Part shown: positions 47,381 through 55,688 of the stretch, one piece after another
Layout: every line of letters begins with the position of its first letter
Position numbering within the stretch: position 1 is the stretch's first letter
DNA from: Bacteroidales bacterium
GTDB taxonomy: Bacteria > Bacteroidota > Bacteroidia > Bacteroidales > UBA932
DNA length: 64,000 nucleotides
Direction of reading: 5' to 3'
Assembly: GCA_017428725.1 (NCBI GenBank)
Contig: JAFRQH010000022.1
Span: forward strand, 107,143-171,142
Position numbers and translations under genes: made by a program
The notes under the pieces: model-generated
What the model saw: only the letters and a program-made list of their open reading frames with translations
Told to the model about the DNA's origin: nothing
Databases searched by the model: none

Positions 47381-48514
47381 TTAGTTCCTGCGGAGGTTCT
47401 TGGAGGTCAGGTTGAGGCGGTACTTGAACGTGCGGTTGCCGTGGTAGTAGGACATTGCGAGCGTGTTGGCGTCGTCGAAGGCGATGCTGTTGAGCAGCCG
47501 GTCGCGGTAGTGGTCCTTGGCCTCGGGCTCCGCCCAGGCCAGCACGTAGTTGTCGTCGGCCTTCTGGTACACGACGATCACGGTGTAGCCGCGGTGGTCG
47601 AACATCGCGGCGGTGTATTTCGAAGAGCTCTTCTTGCCCTTGGCGGCGGTGAATTCCTCGACCAGCGAACTCTCCTTCTGCAGGATGTTGAACTTGAGGT
47701 GCGTGGCGCTGGTGAGCGCATCCGGGTTCTGCTTGAGCCACCATTCGAGTGCGGCGTCGGTCAGGTAGATGTTCTCGGGGATGTATTCCAGCCAGGGATT
47801 GTCCTGGATGTCCTTGAGCAGCAGGCGCATCCAGGGACGGTCCATCCCGCTGAGAAGCGCCTCGTCGGAGCGGCCGAGGATGTGGTACGGCGGGACGTGG
47901 CCCGTTCCGCGGATGTCCTTGCCCCGGAAGGAAACGCAGCCGAATTCGTCGGTCTGCGGGGCATAGGCGGCGGCGACGTAGGCCTGCCCGTCCGTGCCGG
48001 ACAGCAGGTAGTGGAAGAACAGGTAACGCGTTCCCCGGATGGCGACAACGGAAGTTTCGTCGACGAATTCGCGGACGCTCATCCCTTCGGCGTCGGCCGC
48101 AGGTGCGTCATAGACGCCCTCCTGCGCCCACTCGTCCGCATCTTTGCGGAAGGTCACGATGCGGACCTGGTCCAGACCGAGCCCCTCGCCCTCCAGGCAG
48201 ATGGCGTAGACACGGTCCACGGCCTCCCGCCGGTCGGCGAGGGCGCGGACTTCGATGCCGGCGGGCAGCCGCTCCGCGGCGATCGCCGCGGCCTGCCGTT
48301 CATCGTAGGGGCTGATGTTGAGCAGGGTGTCCTTGCGGGCGAGGATCTCCTCCGCATAGACGGAGGTCGGGTAGCGCTTGAGGAATTTGTCGAAGGCCTC
48401 CACGGAGGGTTTCGACAGGGTTTTCTGGTAGAGTTTGGTCTCGGCGCGCTTCTGCGCGGACAGCGGGGCTGCTGCAAGCAGCAGGAGCAAGGCCGCGGTC
48501 AGGGTCTTTTTCAT
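47381..48514 (-). CDS. Unknown secreted protein (377 aa)
   Basis: The start is ATG 48514, overlapping the DPP4-like stop (ATGA) and beginning a signal peptide (MKKTLTAALLLLLAAAPLSAQ); the frame is open much further upstream but that is DPP4-gene shadow. After the signal come a short TPR-like hairpin (LSKPSVEAFDKFLKRYPTSVYAEEIL) and a mixed alpha/beta region (YVAAAYAPQTDEFGCVSFRGKDI, then MFDHRGYTVIVVYQKADDNYV). No catalytic motif is recognised. Its position between two peptidase genes suggests a periplasmic role in peptide handling. Confidence 0.75.
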   Translation of the reverse strand: MKKTLTAALLLLLAAAPLSAQKRAETKLYQKTLSKPSVEAFDKFLKRYPTSVYAEEILARKDTLLNISPYDERQAAAIAAERLPAGIEVRALADRREAVDRVYAICLEGEGLGLDQVRIVTFRKDADEWAQEGVYDAPAADAEGMSVREFVDETSVVAIRGTRYLFFHYLLSGTDGQAYVAAAYAPQTDEFGCVSFRGKDIRGTGHVPPYHILGRSDEALLSGMDRPWMRLLLKDIQDNPWLEYIPENIYLTDAALEWWLKQNPDALTSATHLKFNILQKESSLVEEFTAAKGKKSSSKYTAAMFDHRGYTVIVVYQKADDNYVLAWAEPEAKDHYRDRLLNSIAFDDANTLAMSYYHGNRTFKYRLNLTSKNLRRN

Positions 48515-50367
48515 AGGAAGGTTTCGAAATAATCCGTGATTTTCTCGTAGAGGTGCACGCGGGCGATGCCGCGCATATTGTGCTCGTCCTGCGGGTAGGG
48601 GAACCAGTCTACGGGGATGTTGTTGGCGATGCACTCCTGGACGAAGCTCAGCGAATGCTGCGGCACCACGGTGCCGTCCAGCACGCCCTGGCAGATCAGT
48701 ACGCGCCCGGTCAGGTCCTTGGCGCGCGGGATAAGGGAGGTCAGGGCAAAGCCTTCGGGATTGGTCGCGGGGTTGTCCATGTAGCGCTCGCCGTACATCA
48801 CCTCGTACCATTGCCAGTCGATGACGGGGCCGCCGGCCACGGCCACTTTGAAGAAGCCGGGGGTGTGGGTGGTCAGCGACAGGGTCATGAAGCCGCCGTA
48901 ACTCCAGCCGTGCACGCCGATGCGCTCCCGGTCGATCCAGGGTGCGCGGTCCAGCAGGGTGCGGATGCCGGCCATCTGGTCCGCCACCTCGGCCTGGCCG
49001 CACTGGCGGTTGATGGCCTTCTCGTAGGCGGCGCCGTGGTAGGGCGTACCGCGGTTGTCCTGTACGTAGACCACATAGCCGCGTTGGGCCATCAGCATCT
49101 CCCACAACCGAATGTTCCCCAGCCAGCTGTCATTGACCAGCTGCGTGTGCGGGCCCCCGTAGACGTAGACGATGAGGGGGTATTTCTTCGCCGGGTCGAA
49201 GTCCCGCGGATAGATCAGGCGGTAGTAGTTGTCGAAGGCGCCGTCGGCGGAAGGGGTGCTGCCGAGCTCCATCCGGCAGCGGGCATAGCCCTCCAGCGGG
49301 TCGGCGGCCGTGCCCAGTGTCTCCAGCAGCTTGCCGTCCGTGCTGCGGACCTGCGTCACGCCCGGCACGGTGAAGCTGCTGTAGCGGTCGATGAACTTGG
49401 TGAAGTCCGGGGAGAGCGTGACGCTGTGCCATCCCTCCTCGGGGGTGAGCCGCTGCGGCGTGCCAAGTTTGCGGCGGTCGATCCGCACGCGGAAGAGATG
49501 CCGCTCGATGGGGGAGACCTCCGAAGAGGTGTAATAGACATAGCGGCCGTCGTTGGCGAGGTAGGAGACCTCGGCGTCCACGGGGGTGATGCGCTCGATG
49601 CGGCCGAGCGTGTCGCAGCGATAGAGGTTGTGGTAGCCGTCCCGGTTGTCCGTCCGGTAGAGGAACTGGTAGCTGTCCTTGATGAAATAGAGCGGGTCGA
49701 GCGGCTCCACCCAGGCGTCGTTCTCCTCCGTCAGGATGGTGCGGACGAAGGCTCCGTTGTCGGCGCGGTACATATTGAGGTGCATCTCGTGCTGGGCGCG
49801 GTTGAGCACCTGGATGAAGATGTACTTGCTGTCGGGAGACCAGGTGATGTTGGTCAGGTAGCGCTCGTCGTCGAAGTCAGTCACCTGCATCGTGGAGAGG
49901 ATCCTGCCTTCCAGGTCCGTGACGTGGAGGGTGATGTGCTCCGACGCCATCCCGGCCATCGGGTAGCGGATCATGTTGGCGCCACCGGTGCGGGAGGTCA
50001 CGTCGTAGAGCGGATAGAGCGTGACTGCGGATTCGTCCTTGCGGTACACGGCAAGCCGCTTGCCGTCCGGGGCGGGGAAAACTCCGCCGTTGATGCCGAA
50101 TTCATTGCGGCTCACGGACTGGCCGTAGATGATGCCGGGGCCTTCGGGCTCGGGCAGTTTCCAGGCGGGCCGCTGGAGCCGCTGCGGGCGCTGCAACTCC
50201 CGGGTGATCTGGCTGTCCGGGGTCCAGTATGCCCGGACCTGGGCCGGGGAAAGGGAGTGGTCGGCCTGGCCGACGGACTCGGCCACGGTCAGCAGTCGAC
50301 CGTCCGGGTCGTTTGCGGGGCTGGTGGCCAGGATGCCGGCGACCAGCAGGAGAAGGGCGTGTGTCAT
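48511..50367 (-). CDS. S9 family (DPP4-like) peptidase
   Basis: A 618-residue S9 peptidase with a beta-propeller and a hydrolase domain. The nucleophile is in GWSYGGFM, the Asp in CQGVLDGTVVPQHS and the His in QDEHNMRG. The N-terminus (MTHALLLLVAGILATSP) is a probable short export signal. It differs from the DPP4 at 11722 in having the standard GWSYGG and another propeller sequence. It overlaps its neighbours on both sides (ATGA at 48511 and 50364), so the four minus-strand genes from 50801 to 46027 are one operon. Confidence 0.92.
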   Translation of the reverse strand: MTHALLLLVAGILATSPANDPDGRLLTVAESVGQADHSLSPAQVRAYWTPDSQITRELQRPQRLQRPAWKLPEPEGPGIIYGQSVSRNEFGINGGVFPAPDGKRLAVYRKDESAVTLYPLYDVTSRTGGANMIRYPMAGMASEHITLHVTDLEGRILSTMQVTDFDDERYLTNITWSPDSKYIFIQVLNRAQHEMHLNMYRADNGAFVRTILTEENDAWVEPLDPLYFIKDSYQFLYRTDNRDGYHNLYRCDTLGRIERITPVDAEVSYLANDGRYVYYTSSEVSPIERHLFRVRIDRRKLGTPQRLTPEEGWHSVTLSPDFTKFIDRYSSFTVPGVTQVRSTDGKLLETLGTAADPLEGYARCRMELGSTPSADGAFDNYYRLIYPRDFDPAKKYPLIVYVYGGPHTQLVNDSWLGNIRLWEMLMAQRGYVVYVQDNRGTPYHGAAYEKAINRQCGQAEVADQMAGIRTLLDRAPWIDRERIGVHGWSYGGFMTLSLTTHTPGFFKVAVAGGPVIDWQWYEVMYGERYMDNPATNPEGFALTSLIPRAKDLTGRVLICQGVLDGTVVPQHSLSFVQECIANNIPVDWFPYPQDEHNMRGIARVHLYEKITDYFETFL

Positions 50368-50801
50368 AGCGATTCTGCGCCGGGGATGATGGGGATTTCA
50401 GTATGGGAGGAGGGCTCCCGCACGGACACAATCTTGTCCACGATGTAGCGCTGGATGCCGCGCCAGGGGAGGGCTCCGTTGTATTCCTTGTAGTGGAGTT
50501 CGACGCTCTTGCCGCTGCAGAGCATCAGCGAGTCGGCCACGGACTTGCTCACGACGGAGAAGTTGAACTCGTTGGACTGCAGGTTGCCGCCGATCGTGCC
50601 GCCGCCTGCGCTCTTGAAGCCCGTCTGGATCAGGCGGCCCTCATAGGTCTTCCAGACCCATCCCTTGTAGACGATCTGGTTGAGTTCGCCGGCCTTGACG
50701 CCCTCGCCGAAGACGAAGTAGAACTTGAAATACACGAATACGGCGGCCGCCACCAGCAGGACGGCCACGGCCCAGGAGATGATTTTGCCTTTGGTTGACA
50801 T
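50364..50801 (-). CDS. Small single-pass membrane protein, unknown function
   Basis: A 145-residue protein with one N-terminal membrane segment (about 7-27, IISWAVAVLLVAAAVFVYFKF) and a periplasmic beta-rich domain (NQIVYKGWVWKTYEGRLIQTGF, then ADSLMLCSGKSVELHYKEYNGALPWRG). Such short proteins occur widely in Bacteroidetes, sometimes under an incorrect 6-phosphogluconate dehydrogenase label. It opens a four-gene operon; a TATCTTTG box lies 25 nt upstream (50827-50834, minus). Its function is unknown. Confidence 0.75.
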   Translation of the reverse strand: MSTKGKIISWAVAVLLVAAAVFVYFKFYFVFGEGVKAGELNQIVYKGWVWKTYEGRLIQTGFKSAGGGTIGGNLQSNEFNFSVVSKSVADSLMLCSGKSVELHYKEYNGALPWRGIQRYIVDKIVSVREPSSHTEIPIIPGAESL

Positions 50802-50826
50802 GGTTCGTTCGGAAAAACGTTATCCA

Positions 50827-50834
50827 CAAAGATA
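50827..50834 (-). promoter_or_regulatory. Promoter -7 box for the peptidase operon
   Basis: TATCTTTG on the minus strand (plus CAAAGATA), 25 nt before the ATG of the 145-residue membrane protein. Confidence 0.6.
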
Positions 50835-50872
50835 ACAATTAATTCAGAAACGCCGTGCCTGCAAAGCCCGGT

Positions 50873-50913
50873 GTAAAAAAAACAATCCCGGCCGCCTGGC
50901 GGTCGGGATTGTT
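50873..50913 (-). terminator. Intrinsic terminator of rpmE2
   Basis: On the minus strand the arms AACAATCCCGACCGCC and GGCGGCCGGGATTGTT form a 16-bp stem with one wobble pair, followed by a run of eight T. It lies 23 nt after the L31 stop. Confidence 0.85.
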
Positions 50914-50935
50914 CAACCTATTGAGTCGCAGAGAA

Positions 50936-51187
50936 TTACTTCTTGCGGTTCTTGTATCTCTGATAGAACATATCAACGCGGCCGGCGGTGTCGACGATCT
51001 TCATCTTGCCGGTGTAGAAAGGGTGAGACGTGTTGGAAATCTCAAGCTTTACGAGGGGATACTCCACGCCGTCAATGGTGATGTTCTCCTTACTGGTGGC
51101 GCAGGAGCGGGTGATGAACACGTCCTCGTTTGACATATCCTTGAAAGCTACAAGACGGTAGGTTTCGGGATGGATTCCTTTTTTCAT
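50936..51187 (-). CDS. rpmE2: Ribosomal protein L31 type B
   Basis: From ATG 51187 the protein is 83 aa (MKKGIHPETYRLVAFKDMSN). It has the YPLVKLEISNTSHPFYTGK block of L31 and lacks the CxxC zinc motifs of type A, hence the zinc-independent type B. Type B paralogs usually replace L31A when zinc is scarce. The frame extends a further ~150 bp upstream, but this ATG begins the family sequence and lies 26 nt after a TATCTTTG box. It is divergent from glmM across a symmetric promoter. Confidence 0.96.
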   Translation of the reverse strand: MKKGIHPETYRLVAFKDMSNEDVFITRSCATSKENITIDGVEYPLVKLEISNTSHPFYTGKMKIVDTAGRVDMFYQRYKNRKK

Positions 51188-51213
51188 TACACTAGTGTTT
51201 TTTGAATCGGGCG

Positions 51214-51242
51214 CAAAGATAAGAATTATTTTCGTAATTTTG
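51214..51242. promoter_or_regulatory. Symmetric divergent promoter, rpmE2 / glmM
   Basis: Minus-strand box TATCTTTG (plus CAAAGATA, 51214-51221) and plus-strand box TAATTTTG (51235-51242) are 13 bp apart. The glmM ATG (51249) is only 6 nt after its box, so glmM mRNA is probably leaderless. Confidence 0.7.
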
Positions 51243-51248
51243 CAAACT

Positions 51249-52670
51249 ATGACGCTGATAAAATCCATTTCCGGCATCCGCGGTACGATCGGCGGTGCCC
51301 CGGGCGAGGCCCTGACCCCTGTAGATATCGTCAAATTCACTTACGCATACTGCGCTTGTCTGAAGCAGCGCAAGCCTGCCCCCAACAACGGACGCAAGTA
51401 CAAAGTCGTGGTCGGCCGCGACGCCCGCATCAGCGGCGCGATGGTCGAGCAGCTGGTCTGCGGCACGCTCGTCGCCTGCGGCGTGGACGTGGTCAAGTGC
51501 GGATTCGCCTCCACGCCCACCACGGAACTGGCCGTGGGCTTCGCCGGCGCGGACGGCGGCATCATCCTGACCGCGAGCCACAATCCCCGCCAGTGGAACG
51601 CCCTCAAGCTCCTCAACGAGCACGGCGAGTTCCTGACCGCCGCCGAGGGCCAGGCCATCCTGGACCTGGCCGAGCGCGGCGATTTCGACTTCGCGCCCGT
51701 AGACGAGCTGGGCTGCATCGAAGAGCACGACTTCACCGACGAGCACATCGACGCCGTCCTCGGCCTGGAGGCCGTGGACGCCGAGGCCGTGCGCCGGGCC
51801 GGGTTCAAGGTGGTGCTGGACGCCATCAATTCCGTGGGCGGCATCATCATGCCGCGTCTGCTGGAGCGCCTCGGCGTGGAGTGCATCACGCTCAACGGCG
51901 AGCCCACGGGCGACTTCGCCCACAATCCCGAGCCGCTGCCCAAGAACCTTGTGGAGCTCAGCGATACGGTCGTCCGCGAACGGGCGGACCTGGGCATCAG
52001 CGTGGATCCGGACGTGGACCGGCTGGCCTTCATCTGCGAGGACGGCCAGCCGTTCGTGGAGGAATACACGCTCGTGGCCGTGGCCGACTACCTGCTGGAG
52101 CGGGCAGAGCGCGCCGGCGTGACGCCCCGCAACACCGTCTCCAACCTCAGCTCCAGCCGCGCCCTGCGCGATGTCACGGAGGCCCACGGCGGCACCTATT
52201 ACGCCGCGGCCGTGGGCGAGGTCAACGTGACCACCAAGATGCACGAGGTGGGCGCGCTGATCGGTGGCGAGGGCAACGGCGGCGTGATCTATCCCGCCAG
52301 CCACTGCGGCCGCGACGCGATGGTGGGCGTGGCCCTCTTCCTCAGCCACCTGGCCCACAAGGGCCTGAGCGTCAGTGCGTACAAGGCCACGCTCCCGCCC
52401 TACTTCATCGCCAAGAACCGCATCGACCTGAGCGACAAGGCCCTGATCGACCGCATCCTGGATGCGATGAAGGAGCACTTCAAGGATGAGAAGGTCAACA
52501 CCATCGACGGCGTCAAGATCGACTTTGAGTCCCGCAAGACCTGGGTGCACCTCCGCAAGTCCAACACCGAACCCATCATCCGCATCTACTCCGAGGCGCA
52601 GACCGAGGAGGAGGCGCAGCGGCTCGGCGAGGAAGTCATCGCCCTGGCCAAGGGCATCATCGGAGAGTAG
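51249..52670 (+). CDS. glmM: Phosphoglucosamine mutase
   Basis: A 473-residue alpha-D-phosphohexomutase. The start MTLIKSISGIRGTIGG is the characteristic N-terminus of the Bacteroidetes GlmM type. TASHNPRQWNALK carries the catalytic Ser (near residue 110), SVDPDVDRLAFI is the metal loop, GEGNGGVIYP is the sugar loop and RKSNTEPIIRIY the phosphate loop. It converts glucosamine-6-phosphate to glucosamine-1-phosphate for UDP-GlcNAc and peptidoglycan. The frame opens at 51195, but the ATG 6 nt after the TAATTTTG box is preferred. A DUF1343 gene follows 5 nt downstream. Confidence 0.93.
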   Translation: MTLIKSISGIRGTIGGAPGEALTPVDIVKFTYAYCACLKQRKPAPNNGRKYKVVVGRDARISGAMVEQLVCGTLVACGVDVVKCGFASTPTTELAVGFAGADGGIILTASHNPRQWNALKLLNEHGEFLTAAEGQAILDLAERGDFDFAPVDELGCIEEHDFTDEHIDAVLGLEAVDAEAVRRAGFKVVLDAINSVGGIIMPRLLERLGVECITLNGEPTGDFAHNPEPLPKNLVELSDTVVRERADLGISVDPDVDRLAFICEDGQPFVEEYTLVAVADYLLERAERAGVTPRNTVSNLSSSRALRDVTEAHGGTYYAAAVGEVNVTTKMHEVGALIGGEGNGGVIYPASHCGRDAMVGVALFLSHLAHKGLSVSAYKATLPPYFIAKNRIDLSDKALIDRILDAMKEHFKDEKVNTIDGVKIDFESRKTWVHLRKSNTEPIIRIYSEAQTEEEAQRLGEEVIALAKGIIGE

Positions 52671-52675
52671 CCCCT

Positions 52676-53740
52676 ATGTTCTCGTTCCGCACCACGCCGA
52701 TTGAAGAGCAGCTCGACCGGAGCCTGCGGGAGGGGAGGGTCGCCTGCTTCTGTACGCAGAACTGCTGGGACCCCCAACGGGGCCGCTACTTGTATGACAT
52801 TTTCCGCGAGCGCGGCAACCTCGCGCGCATCTTCTCGCCGCGCGACACGGAGCTCACCCCGGATACCAACCACATCGATTTCGGTGCGGACGAACTGGAC
52901 GGGCTGGATGCCGTGGTCGTGGAGATCCAGGACGTCGGCACGCGCTATTTCAACTACACGCGCGACGTGATGCGCCTGCTGTCGATGTGCGCCCGCAGCG
53001 AACAGGCCCCGTCCGTGTTCATCGTGGACCACATCAACCCGGCCGGCCGTGTCGTCGAGGGGACGATGCCCGCCGTGGAGTCCGACATCTGGACGCCCAA
53101 GGTGGCGCACCGCCACGGGCTGACGCTCGGCGAGCTCTGCCACCTCTATGTCAACGAGATCGGGGCCAAGTTCCCCTTGCACATCATCTCAGCCTTCGTC
53201 TCCGACGTCGGCAAGGACCTGCTGCCCTGGACCATCGCGCCGGCCTCGGACATTCCCGGGATGTTCACCTGCGAGATGTACCCCGGCGGCGGCCTGTGGA
53301 ACAATACCTCCATCACCCCGGCCATCGGCACGGCGCGGCCCTACGAGTACTTCGGCGCCCCGTTCATCAAGGCCGGCGACGTCCGCTTCCTGCCCACGCC
53401 CGCCGGCGTGATGATGCGTCCCTGCTCCTTCACCCCGGCCGCGGGCCGCTATGCCGGGGAGCGGTGCTATGGTTACCAGATCATGCTCCAGCCGGGGGCC
53501 CAGTACCACTCGCTGCTGCACACGCTCCAGCTGATGCGTTTCCTGGCGGACCGTTATTCGCAGTTCGAGATGTACGACTCGCTCTTCGTCAAGGTGGCCG
53601 ATCCCGTGATCGAGGAATACCTGCGCGGGCGGCTGACCTTCGATGTCGTGCAGGAGCACGTCAAGGTAGAGGAGCAGAAGTGGATCCGCAAGGCCAAGCG
53701 TTTCATCCTCTACGACGACGCTCCCTACCGGATGAAATAA
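52676..53740 (+). CDS. DUF1343/NamZ-like protein (divergent, cytosolic form)
   Basis: A 354-residue DUF1343 protein. NamZ members are exo-acting N-acetylmuramidases (GH171). Recognisable parts are VVVEIQDVGTRYFNYT, FIVDHINPAGR, the YPGGGLWNNTSITPAIGTARPYEYFGAPF block and the C-terminal GYQIMLQ region. It lacks the signal peptide of secreted members, and where relatives have an SPEHG motif it reads SPRDT, so activity may be altered or absent. It follows glmM by 5 nt, coupling it to amino-sugar metabolism; muramic acid recycling is a reasonable inference. Confidence 0.8.
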   Translation: MFSFRTTPIEEQLDRSLREGRVACFCTQNCWDPQRGRYLYDIFRERGNLARIFSPRDTELTPDTNHIDFGADELDGLDAVVVEIQDVGTRYFNYTRDVMRLLSMCARSEQAPSVFIVDHINPAGRVVEGTMPAVESDIWTPKVAHRHGLTLGELCHLYVNEIGAKFPLHIISAFVSDVGKDLLPWTIAPASDIPGMFTCEMYPGGGLWNNTSITPAIGTARPYEYFGAPFIKAGDVRFLPTPAGVMMRPCSFTPAAGRYAGERCYGYQIMLQPGAQYHSLLHTLQLMRFLADRYSQFEMYDSLFVKVADPVIEEYLRGRLTFDVVQEHVKVEEQKWIRKAKRFILYDDAPYRMK

Positions 53741-53763
53741 TTTTCGGTCGTGCCGCAGAAAAA

Positions 53764-53794
53764 TTTGGGGATTCCAAAAATATGCGTATCTTTG
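53764..53794 (+). promoter_or_regulatory. tRNA-Glu promoter
   Basis: TTTG (53764-53767), 19 bp, TATCTTTG (53787-53794): the fullest match in this window to the Bacteroidetes -33/-7 consensus. The tRNA begins 11 nt further on. Confidence 0.75.
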
Positions 53795-53805
53795 CAATCC
53801 CAAAC

Positions 53806-53880
53806 GGTGGGTTCGTATAACGGTTAGTACTCGAGATTCTCAATCTCGCAATAGGAGTTCGATTCTCCTACCCACTACCA
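53806..53880 (+). tRNA. tRNA-Glu (anticodon CTC)
   Basis: A complete 75-nt cloverleaf with encoded CCA. Acceptor GGTGGGT/ACCCACT (one G-T wobble at the end), D-stem GTAT/GTAC, anticodon stem CGAGA/TCTCG with loop TTCTCAA giving anticodon CTC, T-stem AGGAG/CTCCT with loop TTCGATT, and discriminator A. It reads GAG. Having a CTC isoacceptor fits a high-GC genome that uses GAG heavily; a TTC isoacceptor may exist elsewhere. Confidence 0.95.
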
Positions 53881-53882
53881 GA

Positions 53883-53908
53883 GGCTCAGCAGACGCTGAG
53901 CCTTTTTT
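53883..53908 (+). terminator. Intrinsic terminator of the tRNA-Glu gene
   Basis: GGCTCAGC-AGAC-GCTGAGCC, an 8-bp perfect stem with a 4-nt loop, followed by six T residues; it begins two bases after the tRNA CCA. Confidence 0.92.
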
Positions 53909-53927
53909 GGTATCCCACCCCGCCGGT

Positions 53928-54070
53928 CCGGAATGCTGCTCGCAGGCAGGGATCCTTTTCGTCGCACGCGCATCCACGCATCGCAGACTGCGTCACGTGA
54001 TGCTGACTGCGGCCCTACCCGGGCAAAATGCTCCTCAAAGGACCCTGCCTGTCTCGCTGTAGCATTCCGG
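53928..54070. repeat. Long imperfect inverted-repeat element between tRNA-Glu and priA-like gene
   Basis: Outer arms CCGGAATGCT (53928-53937) and its complement (54061-54070) are perfect; inner arms AGGCAGGGATCCTTT (53944-53958) and complement (54037-54050) differ by one bulged A. In the centre are CGCAG-A-CTGCG (53982-53992) and GCATC/GATGC arms (53970-54003). The 143-bp unit has no gene and could fold as one long branched hairpin; it may be a miniature transposable element or a structured RNA/terminator for the minus-strand operon. Confidence 0.65.
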
Positions 54071-54085
54071 GGAAAGGGCGGTGGT

Positions 54086-55675
54086 TCAGTCGACCGGGTC
54101 GACGTCCGGGTAGCAGCCGTCCGGCAGGCGGGAGAGGAGCTCCGCCTTCCGGGCGGCGAGCTGTCTGTCCCGCGCCAGGAAGTGGCGCTCCAGGACCTCG
54201 CCGCTGCCCTGGCGGCGGAACTCGACCAGGCGCGTGTAGGGCGGAAAACTGAACTGGCGCCGTTCGTCGAGCAGCTCGTCCAGGCTCCGCGCCCCGCAGA
54301 AACGGGCCGGAACGGCCGTCTGGATGAGTACGCGCGGGGCGAAGCGGCAGAGCGTCCCGACGAGTTGGAGGGCCCGCTCGTCGCCCCGGAAGTCGTCGCG
54401 GGCGATGAGCGCGTCGGCCTGCAGGACGGCCAGCAGGGCGGCGTCGTCCGCCCCCTCGCGCTTGAGTGCATTCAGGTTCTTGATGCGGATGTCCCGGTCG
54501 GGGAAGAGTTGCCCGACCTCTTCCTGCAGTGCATCCGGTCTCTCCCAGCCGCGTAGCAGCAGGACCGGGCCCGGAGCCGCCTGGATGGCGGCGATGAGTT
54601 TGCGGGAGAACGTGCCGACCATCCCCCTCTTGCGGCGCTCGGCGGGGATGTCGATCACCTCGGCGGCCGGCGCCTGGACGGGCCCTTGGCGGACGCCATA
54701 GCGGCCGAGCCGGATGTTGAGCAGGGTCTCCAGCGAGGGGACGGCGGCGCCGAGCAGCACGCGCGCGCCGTGGATACCCGCCAGGGCCACGGCGGCGTCG
54801 CGGCCGTGGTAGCGCGGGGCCGGCTCTGCCTGCTTGTAGGCAGGATCCTGCTCCTCGTCGATGATGACCAGGGAGAGCCCACGGAAGGGCAGGAACAGCG
54901 CGGAGCGCGTGCCGAGCACGATGGCGGGCGCGCCGCTGCGCAGCGTCTCAGCGGTGCGTCGCCGGGACACCGGCGTGCGGCCGGAGTGGAACACCTGCAG
55001 CCAGGAAGCGAATTCCGGGTGCAGGGCGGCCTCCAGTTTGTCGCAGAAGGCGATCTCCGGGGACAGGACGAGCGCCTGGCCGCCGGTGGAGACGACGGCG
55101 CGCAGTGCGGCGGCGTAGTCCTCCCGGCGGTCGGGCCCCAGGACGACGAGCGGTTTGCCGGGCGCGGGCGCCGTGGGGCGGTTCGCAGCCGGCGCGGCCT
55201 GCCCGATCCGGGCGATCTGCGCGGCCAGCGCGTCCCGCTCGGCGGTCAGCCGCTGCAGGACGCGTTCGTTATGCCTGCCGGCAAGGGCCTGCTCGCGCTT
55301 GTCCAGCCGCTCACGCAGGCGCGCCAGCTGGCTGGCGGCCGTCTGCTCGCTGCGCAGCTTGAGCAGGGGATAGGCCGCTTTGTAGACCTCGCCGGGCGTG
55401 CAGAGATAGTAGTCGGACAGGAACTCCCAGAAGCACAGCTCCTCCGGGGTCACGCGCGGGAGGGCGTCCTGCACGCCGAGGATGGGCTGGATGCGCTCCG
55501 GGGGCAGGTCCGGCCGCTCCAGGCTGCGCCAGACCACGCCGTCGTAGCGCCGGCGGCCCAGCGCCACGCAGACGCGGGTGCCCGCCTCGAGCGGGGCCGG
55601 CGAGGAATAGGTGGGGATCCACCGGAGCTTGACCGGCAGAAGGACCTGGACGAATGTCTGCGCTGCCGTCATCAT
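54086..55675 (-). CDS. Shortened PriA-like protein lacking Walker A and zinc module
   Basis: A 529-residue protein related to primosomal protein N' (PriA), which normally has ~730-820 residues. The N-terminal 3'-end-binding domain is present (FVQVLLPVKLRWIPTYSS, then GTRVCVALGRRRYDGVVW), as are LVLSPEIAF, GTRSALFLPF, a motif II variant DEEQDPAYKQ (273-) and GAAVPSLET. At the Walker A position it reads VVLGPDRREDY (about 178-187) with no GKT. The eight-cysteine zinc module and the motif V/VI segment are gone, yet the C-terminal FSFPPYTRLVE and the terminal DVDPVD remain. It is probably not a helicase. It lies downstream of msrA in a minus operon. Confidence 0.85.
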   Translation of the reverse strand: MMTAAQTFVQVLLPVKLRWIPTYSSPAPLEAGTRVCVALGRRRYDGVVWRSLERPDLPPERIQPILGVQDALPRVTPEELCFWEFLSDYYLCTPGEVYKAAYPLLKLRSEQTAASQLARLRERLDKREQALAGRHNERVLQRLTAERDALAAQIARIGQAAPAANRPTAPAPGKPLVVLGPDRREDYAAALRAVVSTGGQALVLSPEIAFCDKLEAALHPEFASWLQVFHSGRTPVSRRRTAETLRSGAPAIVLGTRSALFLPFRGLSLVIIDEEQDPAYKQAEPAPRYHGRDAAVALAGIHGARVLLGAAVPSLETLLNIRLGRYGVRQGPVQAPAAEVIDIPAERRKRGMVGTFSRKLIAAIQAAPGPVLLLRGWERPDALQEEVGQLFPDRDIRIKNLNALKREGADDAALLAVLQADALIARDDFRGDERALQLVGTLCRFAPRVLIQTAVPARFCGARSLDELLDERRQFSFPPYTRLVEFRRQGSGEVLERHFLARDRQLAARKAELLSRLPDGCYPDVDPVD

Positions 55676-55688
55676 CGGGTCCGGCGGA

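Noticed and set aside
54086..55675. Frameshifted or truncated priA pseudogene
   Set aside because: Both ends carry PriA signatures in one uninterrupted frame and the missing parts are internal, which points to deletion or divergence, not a frameshift or stop.
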